Shown here: one piece after another, positions 28,219-34,037 of the stretch
Layout: each line of letters begins with the position of its first letter
Position numbering within the stretch: position 1 is the first letter of the stretch
Assembly: GCA_049999765.1 (NCBI GenBank)
Contig: JBNGIQ010009420.1
Location: 1 to 34,037 of the forward strand
DNA: 34,037 nucleotides
Direction: 5' to 3'
DNA from: Phaeoceros laevis
Taxonomy: Eukaryota > Anthocerotophyta > Anthocerotopsida > Notothyladales
The notes under the pieces: model-generated
Database searches by the model: none
The model's input: only the letters and a program-made list of their open reading frames with translations
What the model was told of the DNA's origin: nothing
Program-made: the position numbers and the translations under genes

Positions 28219-31200
28219 TTAAATCTCCAAATGAGGAGAAACACATTCTAGCGCTTGAAGATCGAGAATGGGGTGTGTGCACATAGGGCACATTTTCTCC
28301 ACCTGAATCACGACTTGGAACATGGGCAGGAGGGCTGGAAATTTGCAATACGGACACACAGTCCAATCGTCCAACACCATATGTCGCCCCGACGCAATAC
28401 AAAACTGCAACAAATATGTCGTTTAGATATTGGACCTTCCACAAGATAAAAAATCATGGATGATTGGTTGGGCTCGCTTACTGGGATGTTGGTATGGCAA
28501 GAAGGGCACTCCAAGTGCGTCTCCGGAATAGCCATGTTGCACACCGGGCATGGGGTTATGGGCTCCTCCTCCTCTTCCCGCTCGTCCGGCTTGCGGACTA
28601 TGTTCTCAATCTTGCGCTTGTATCCAGTTGGAATGTATTGTCTGTATACATGACTTTCAATTTTAGTTGGTGCATTGCTGCTTCAATTTTCCTTCTTAAG
28701 TTCAAAGTCTCCACCTGAACTTTGGATGCATCAGCATGGATGCATACTCAAAGGCACTTTTCTTCAACCCAGATCGTTGACATTCAACCACTGTTGAGAT
28801 CAGAATCTGCACCATGTGGGCTGGAAATTTGGATACATTCTTGGCAACTCGGATCAGCATCCTAGCACCAGACCTGGCAAGGCAAAATGCCCAAAGAGTT
28901 GTAATGGACATTGAGCCAAAAAGCTACAGATGTTGCTCGGCTAATACCTGTGATCCCCAAGCTTGATCAAGATTTTTACTAGGATGTAGGAGTGCAATAA
29001 CATCAGCTGCTTGGATAGTTCACGAGGGACTTGCTTATTATGAGCTTGCAGCACTTTGCAAAAGTCTAGCAGTTGCTGGTGGGCTATTTTGTAGTTTCCC
29101 ATTTCCTAAAAACAATGGCCATTTGTCAAATGTTTCTTTTTAAGATAGGTTGCTTTCACTAGGGCCGACAAAACACATTACCTGCTCCTGCTGTGCTGTC
29201 AAAAGGACAGCCTTTGTGGCTTGCTCATAATTGCCTAAGACAGTGTGCAACCTCATTAAGTATTTGGGGCTTTTCTCTACTCCATCCATATCACCCATGA
29301 GAAAATCCAAAAGTTGCATTGTAAGTGTGTCAAGTCGGAGCCTGCCTATCATGTCAATAGCCTAGCAGACAAGAAAGAATGCCAATAGTGTTATGGAGTT
29401 CAGACTGTCGGCCACTCAAGACTTACGCATGTTAGAGTGAATGCCCACATCTACCTGCTCAATTCCTTGGGCAGTTCCCCAATCTAGAAGTAATCTAAGA
29501 GCATGTTTGAATTCCCCGCTACGTTCAAATAGTGCTGCAGATTTGGCAAACGCACCCATGGTTTCATAGTACCTGCAGCGATTGCACTAAATTTGCCTTC
29601 TCCTATTCAAATATTGCAGGTTTTAAGTAAAGGTAATTTATTTGCATTTAGAAGTAGAAACCTAGCTAGATAGAAGTAGAAACCTGGCTAGCTTAATCAA
29701 CTCTTGTTTTGTCGCAACATCGACAACAAAATCCGTATAAACATCCATCTTGTCATGTTGTTGTGCTAGCTCACCAGCTTCTTTTGTTCTACAAAGATCG
29801 TTCCAAAGAAGGTTATCACAGAGTTTTTTGGCCAACCACACTTTAGAAGCATTCTTTACTTTGGCGAGAATGAATTTAGTGGGACCTCTTTGCCATGATG
29901 AGGAACTCTATAGCATGCCCATAGTCACCAATACTCTTGCAATATTTTGCTGCTATATTGGCACCATCAACGCATGAAGTCTGAATATTGTATGTGTACT
30001 AGTGTCAAAAAAAATTTCCACGGCTGGTTGAAGCATTGAAGTCAAATCTTTGAACGAAAGAACTGAATTGGAGTATATTGGTCATATAAACGGTTTGCAA
30101 AATGTGTCGAGTCCCCTCTAACTACTACTGACCCTCTTTACAGTTTGCAGCCTCATACCTTGTGCAATAATGTAAAAGCTTTCATTGGGTTGTTGAGCAC
30201 AACACCTAGTTGGAGCCTCACTACATTTTTTACGTCCTGCATTTGTAAAAAAGTAATAAATAAAAACTTTGATATTCTCTTCCATGTAATTTCAACTATA
30301 GTTTTTATTTATATAGAGTCCCACTGAAGTTGTTGCCAGTATATAGCCTTTAGCTTTAAACCACTATAGTGTAGAAACTACATATGCCGCCTCGTATGCA
30401 GATGCTGCTTCAGCATACTCTTTCTCAGCCTCCTTTGCCTTCGCAAACTAAGCATATCCGGAAAAAAGCCTCATCAATTGTGAATACCTTTCGAACTTGA
30501 TCCTTGCAAAATGAATATAGAATCTTGTAACCTTAGTATGTAGCTTAGGGCTTGCAGTCTTTTCAAGCAATGGTTGGGCCTTTGCAAAGGCCTTTAAAGA
30601 AATATAGATGCTTGCTGCTTTTTTAGGTAACCCACCAAGTTCGTACATCTCTGCTGCATCCTAGAGAGAAATACAGAGTGTAACGTTATATTATAAACCT
30701 GAATTTAATACGATGTTGTGGACCTTGGCCTGCAAGTACCTGCAGTAAGTTGAGTCCTTCGAGGATTGCCCCACACTCAATGTGCAAGTGTTTGTTGTTG
30801 CATTGCATTGCAATTTGTTTCCCCTTCCATAAGTCACCAAGGTGAATGGATGTACGAGCAATTCCCGCCTAGCGAAAGATCAAAATGAAGCCATTCTTGC
30901 AAGAGTGAAGACAGTTAAGTGAGTCAAAGTACCACTCAAATGACCAAGACACTCAAGGACTCAAACTAGCACATACCTGGACAAGGAACTGGAGATTTAC
31001 ATCACTTGGATTCGACATCATATAGTCCTCGTAGTATCTCAAGGCTTTTCGATTATTCCCTGCAATTTCAAGAATGTGGGCATACTCCCTTGCAATTTCT
31101 CCAAAGAAGGTGGGCAGATTGAGTTGGCTCGCCAATGCTAGTGCCTGTGGGTACTACAAGCACCAGCATAAGATTCGCAAGACCCATCACATCACTGTGC

Positions 31201-32835
31201 TGTGCATCATTGCTTAGTGTCTACCTTTTACAAACCTGGTCCCACTCTTGAAGGTCCCTTCTCATATTTAGAGCTGCCTCTGGATACGAGGACTTCAAAA
31301 ACATTGTCTAAATGATAACCAATGATAGCTATTAGATACAGATGAGAGCTATATAAGTGTCTTGTTTCTTGCTCAAAGGTAGGTAGGTGTTGCGACACAA
31401 CACCTGGGCAGCATCATACTCCTCTAGCAGCAATAGCACATGCCCAGAAAGCAGACTTAAGTCCTCTATATGCTCAAGTTGCTGCATGGAAGACAAAACT
31501 TTTATGGCCCCGAATTGCTGGCATGCTTTAGTAGCAACTTCTAGCTCTAGTTGTTCAAGTGCATGTCTTGTCAATCTTTCCCACACCTGATTAATTGCAG
31601 ATGGTAAGCAAAGCAAACATCAAGGCTTTCCTAGCTAGCATAGCATGATGAGGTTACACCAAAAAGTAGCAAGGACCTCGAGCTTGTTTAGAGTCAATGC
31701 ATCCTCCCAAGATTCTTTAAAATGTAAAAGAGCTAAATTTTGGCTAAATCTATGCTGGATGTGCTTCTCCTCTTGGCTATTGCACTGTGTTGAAATGACA
31801 AAATGACATAGCATTAAGACTAAAAAATATGCATCTCCATAATTCATACCATATGTCACAGGAATACCACAACTATTTTGTAGCCCTCAACATTGGTTTG
31901 TCATTCCATTTGGTTGCTTCAGCAAAAGGTGCACATATAATATATATATATCATACTTTGATCCAGACATGGCTGTGCAAGATCATTTGATCCGAAGCTC
32001 CACTTCCAAGCTGCCAAGAGAGCACATAAACTTCACCTGCAACACGATATACTGCATTCAAGGGACTAAAAGCTCAACCTTAGCACAACTGGTGCATTCA
32101 TGTTGTATTGAGTATTACTTCGGTATATGCAAGGGTCCCATTCTCTAGTGAAATTGGCTGAAAGCCATTTGGGCACACATATGCTCCCAATCCAATGATT
32201 TTTGTGCAAAATATATTCTTACGAGAGTACACATAGACGTGATACTGTTTCATCTGCACCAACACAAAGACATGACTATCCCATGTATCCCATAGTGCTA
32301 GTTGTAAGTCGCCACCAAATTGTGTAATTCGTATAACCTGAAAGTGATACATATCAAACCAAGCTTTGGCTACAAACATCCACCAACAACAAAACAAGAA
32401 CCTTCAACTAGGGCCAAAACCTCATCAGTCCCGGGGCTGTACAAGAAGACAGAAAGTTTATCATCTTCAAACACCAACTTTGTTCCACCAAAGTTGGGCC
32501 ACAACCTAAATGTCAGTGACTCAAACATTAGTTTTAAACCATAAAAAAAAATTCAACCCTTGCCTCGATTAACCAAACAACCCATACCTCACAATGCCAC
32601 CTTCTAGATGACAATATTCACTCATAGTACTTGGACCAAAATCATCAAGGTAGTTATAAAAAATGCTCCCACTCTTTGTGCCATAGATGAGAAAATCAGA
32701 AGTCAACTGAAGACATGTCACCCAACCAATTTTTCCTTTTTCAGGGAAATGCCTCGCTTCGTTCTTCTCCCTGTCTATATGAGTCAACACTATATAGCCG
32801 TCCAACAGTAAAGCTATGTACTTGTCATTCATCAC
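28219..32835 (-). CDS. IFT144: Intraflagellar transport protein IFT144/WDR19, C-terminal two thirds (20 exons)
   Basis: A subunit of the IFT-A complex, which carries retrograde traffic in cilia; in land plants it would serve the sperm flagella. Exons read by splice sites and homology, 5' to 3': 32835-32588, 32505-32421, 32337-32119, 32036-31957, 31784-31677, 31586-31404, 31307-31236, 31144-30977, 30868-30740, 30660-30532, 30447-30382, 30236-30159, 29980-29886, 29788-29684, 29572-29455, 29361-29182, 29105-28948, 28873-28715, 28641-28482, 28404-28219. The first exons finish the second WD40 propeller ([17 protein letters not shown]). Middle exons are TPR-like helical repeats ([36 protein letters not shown]). 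The last two hold the Cys-rich zinc-ribbon end ([41 protein letters not shown]). About 908 residues are visible and the human protein is about 1,340. All introns are short GT-AG. Phases agree at every junction except 32119/32036, where one base is missing. The 5' exons are not found in this window. Confidence 0.93.
29649..29692. repeat. 22-bp tandem duplication across an IFT144 splice donor
   Basis: TAGAAGTAGAAACCTAGCTAGA (29649-29670) and a near copy (29671-29692, two mismatches) lie head to tail. On the minus strand each contains an AG|GTTTCTACTTC donor. The true exon end is 29684 by phase; the second donor would be 22 bases further into the intron. Confidence 0.8.
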
Positions 32836-33000
32836 CTGCAACAAAAGCAGTCTTCATTAGTTTGATTAGGCTCTATTTGTTTACCTGTCTTGCTCAAACT
32901 AAAATGAACACCTTCACTTGCACTGCTCGCTTACTACGTATATAAAGTCTCACTTCAAGTTGTGGAGCAAATCACTACGTTCTATTGGTTCCACACAAGG
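32836..33000 (-). other. IFT144 intron, 3' part
   Basis: Directly upstream of exon 32835-32588, with a TTGTTGCAG acceptor. No coding sequence for the expected preceding WD40 repeats was found here or in the rest of the window, so this intron is longer than 1.2 kb while the others are mostly around 80-200 bp. Confidence 0.5.
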
Positions 33001-33291
33001 GCATAACCAAGCGTTTGGGCCGTGTGTCTTTCAAAGCGAAGACCCGGGTTGAACCTTGCCTGGGCCTTTGGGGAAACCAACAAGCAAGGCATGGCCACTC
33101 AGAGCCGGCCACGTGGTGTGGTGTCGAAGGGCCACACCGACCCCCTATCTAGGGGTCGACTAGGAGCTTTCTGCAGGGGGCCCGTGCTCTAGCCCAAGCG
33201 CGGGACAAGCGTAGACGCGGGCAAGTAGGCTCCGAGCAAGGCGGTTCAGGGCAAGGTGCGTGCCTGCAGGGGTTGACCCGGCCCCATGTCT
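33000..33291 (+). mobile_element. Probable tRNA-derived SINE, cut by the gap
   Basis: GGCATAACCAAGCGTTTGGG (box A-like) is followed about 40 bases later by CCCGGGTTGAACCTTGCC, close to the Pol III box B GGTTCGAATCC, in normal tRNA spacing. GC-rich sequence follows to the gap. The tail and target duplication are not visible because of the N run. It sits in the IFT144 intron, antisense to the gene. Confidence 0.45.
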
Positions 33292-33391
33292 NNNNNNNNN
33301 NNNNNNNNNNNNNNNNNNNNNNNNNNNNNNNNNNNNNNNNNNNNNNNNNNNNNNNNNNNNNNNNNNNNNNNNNNNNNNNNNNNNNNNNNNN
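33292..33391. other. Assembly gap, exactly 100 N
   Basis: Placeholder gap of unknown true length inside the IFT144 intron, next to repetitive GC-rich SINE-like sequence, a common cause of assembly breaks. Confidence 0.99.
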
Positions 33392-34037
33392 ATAGAACAA
33401 AACACAGACCTTGTTTTGTGCTACTATAAATGGAGTATATCATGCCCTTTGCTGCCTATGTGTGTGGGCATGCAGAGCATTTTCAAAGTACAAAGATGCA
33501 CACCTGGTATCATACATGAATGGTTCTTTGATAGGAAATGTTAATAAACCTCATCTACTTGTAACATCACATGTTTCAAGAATTTTGAGGTATGCATGTA
33601 AGTATGTATTGGAGTGTTTTGTCCCTGCAGACACTCCAACAAATGAGCCAGGAAGTAGCTATGAGTTTTGCACTTTAGCACTATTAAGCTTCCAGCTATG
33701 CTCTCAAAAATCTGCGACAAATTGGTGACATACCCTGATGTTAGGGGGATACGATCGAGGCTCATGTATCCTGTACTTATTTTGGCATCTGAAAGTCTTT
33801 AGGAATAACTTCCCTTCATCCGATTCTTGATTTGCTAGCACGGACACTATCACTTTCTTTTTCTTTACTATCACTATTTTGGCATGTCAAGCTTTGAGCC
33901 ACCTCTTATAAAATACTTATAAATAAAACATTTCACATCAATGTACTGTAGCCAAGCGGCGCAAAAAATTTATTTCACCAGCCATCGCGGCCGTGTCTGT
34001 ATTTTTATTATCTTTCATAAAGAGCTCAATTGAGGTA
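33392..34037. other. No exon recognised; presumed IFT144 intron or upstream sequence
   Basis: Both strands were read for the WD40 repeats expected upstream of IFT144 residue ~430 and none was found. The 74-codon minus frame at 33541-33765 and the 105-codon plus frame at 33411-33728 overlap and show no motif. Confidence 0.4.

Noticed and set aside
33411-33765. Candidate upstream IFT144 WD40 exon
   Set aside because: Neither strand gives WD40-type blocks matching the part expected before the exon at 32835-32588.

Overview
This is a eukaryotic nuclear window from a land plant. The reasons are a PLS-type pentatricopeptide (PPR) array, plant-type Ty1/copia and chromodomain Ty3/gypsy retrotransposons primed by initiator-Met tRNA, a plant-type TTTAGGG telomere tract, and short GT-AG introns. 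The only clear host gene is IFT144/WDR19, a ciliary transport gene. The plant therefore probably still makes flagellated sperm (fern, lycophyte, bryophyte, or cycad/Ginkgo grade). PPR style makes a fern my best guess, but the species cannot be fixed. Two 100-N gaps (3217-3316, 33292-33391) show this is a scaffold.

Layout. 1-1972: repeats and a candidate non-autonomous CACTA-like element. It carries a 45-bp array on the left, a 51-bp array on the right and a GC-rich interior with a 27-bp minisatellite. 1973-3568 (minus): a broken PPR gene truncated at the CACTA-like end. It has two in-frame TAG codons and, across the first N gap, what looks like an OSB-type PDF motif. An exact Tn5/Nextera mosaic end sits just inside the contig beside that gap. 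3574-10710: a full-length but dead Ty1/copia element with LTRs about 5% diverged and a 5-bp target duplication. It has an extra ORF before gag and an intact antisense ORF between pol and the 3' LTR. 11236-15267: a chromodomain Ty3/gypsy element, also about 5% LTR divergence. It has a large internal deletion and a (TTTAGGG)3 tract inside reverse transcriptase.

15268-20346 has no gene I can support. It holds a dispersed repeat family, a MITE-like inverted repeat, a TATA box followed by CT-rich DNA, a 110-bp GC-rich foldback and a compact hairpin/tandem-repeat cluster with a Pol III box B. 20347-24123 (minus): a 5'-truncated LINE with AP endonuclease, RT, RNase H and a CCHC motif. It looks like the Tad1/I group, not the L1 and RTE lineages usually reported from plants. 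24124-28074: mostly non-coding, with a third copy of the dispersed repeat and an LTR-retrotransposon relic. 28219-32835 (minus): twenty exons of IFT144/WDR19, about the C-terminal two thirds. Its 5' exons are not visible; the preceding intron holds a SINE-like sequence and the second gap.

Transposon sequence dominates and the dead ORFs share a decay style: many stops are explained by a C-to-T change at CGA or CAG codons, or G-to-A at TGG, as expected after cytosine methylation. IFT144 keeps consistent splice phases at all junctions but one.
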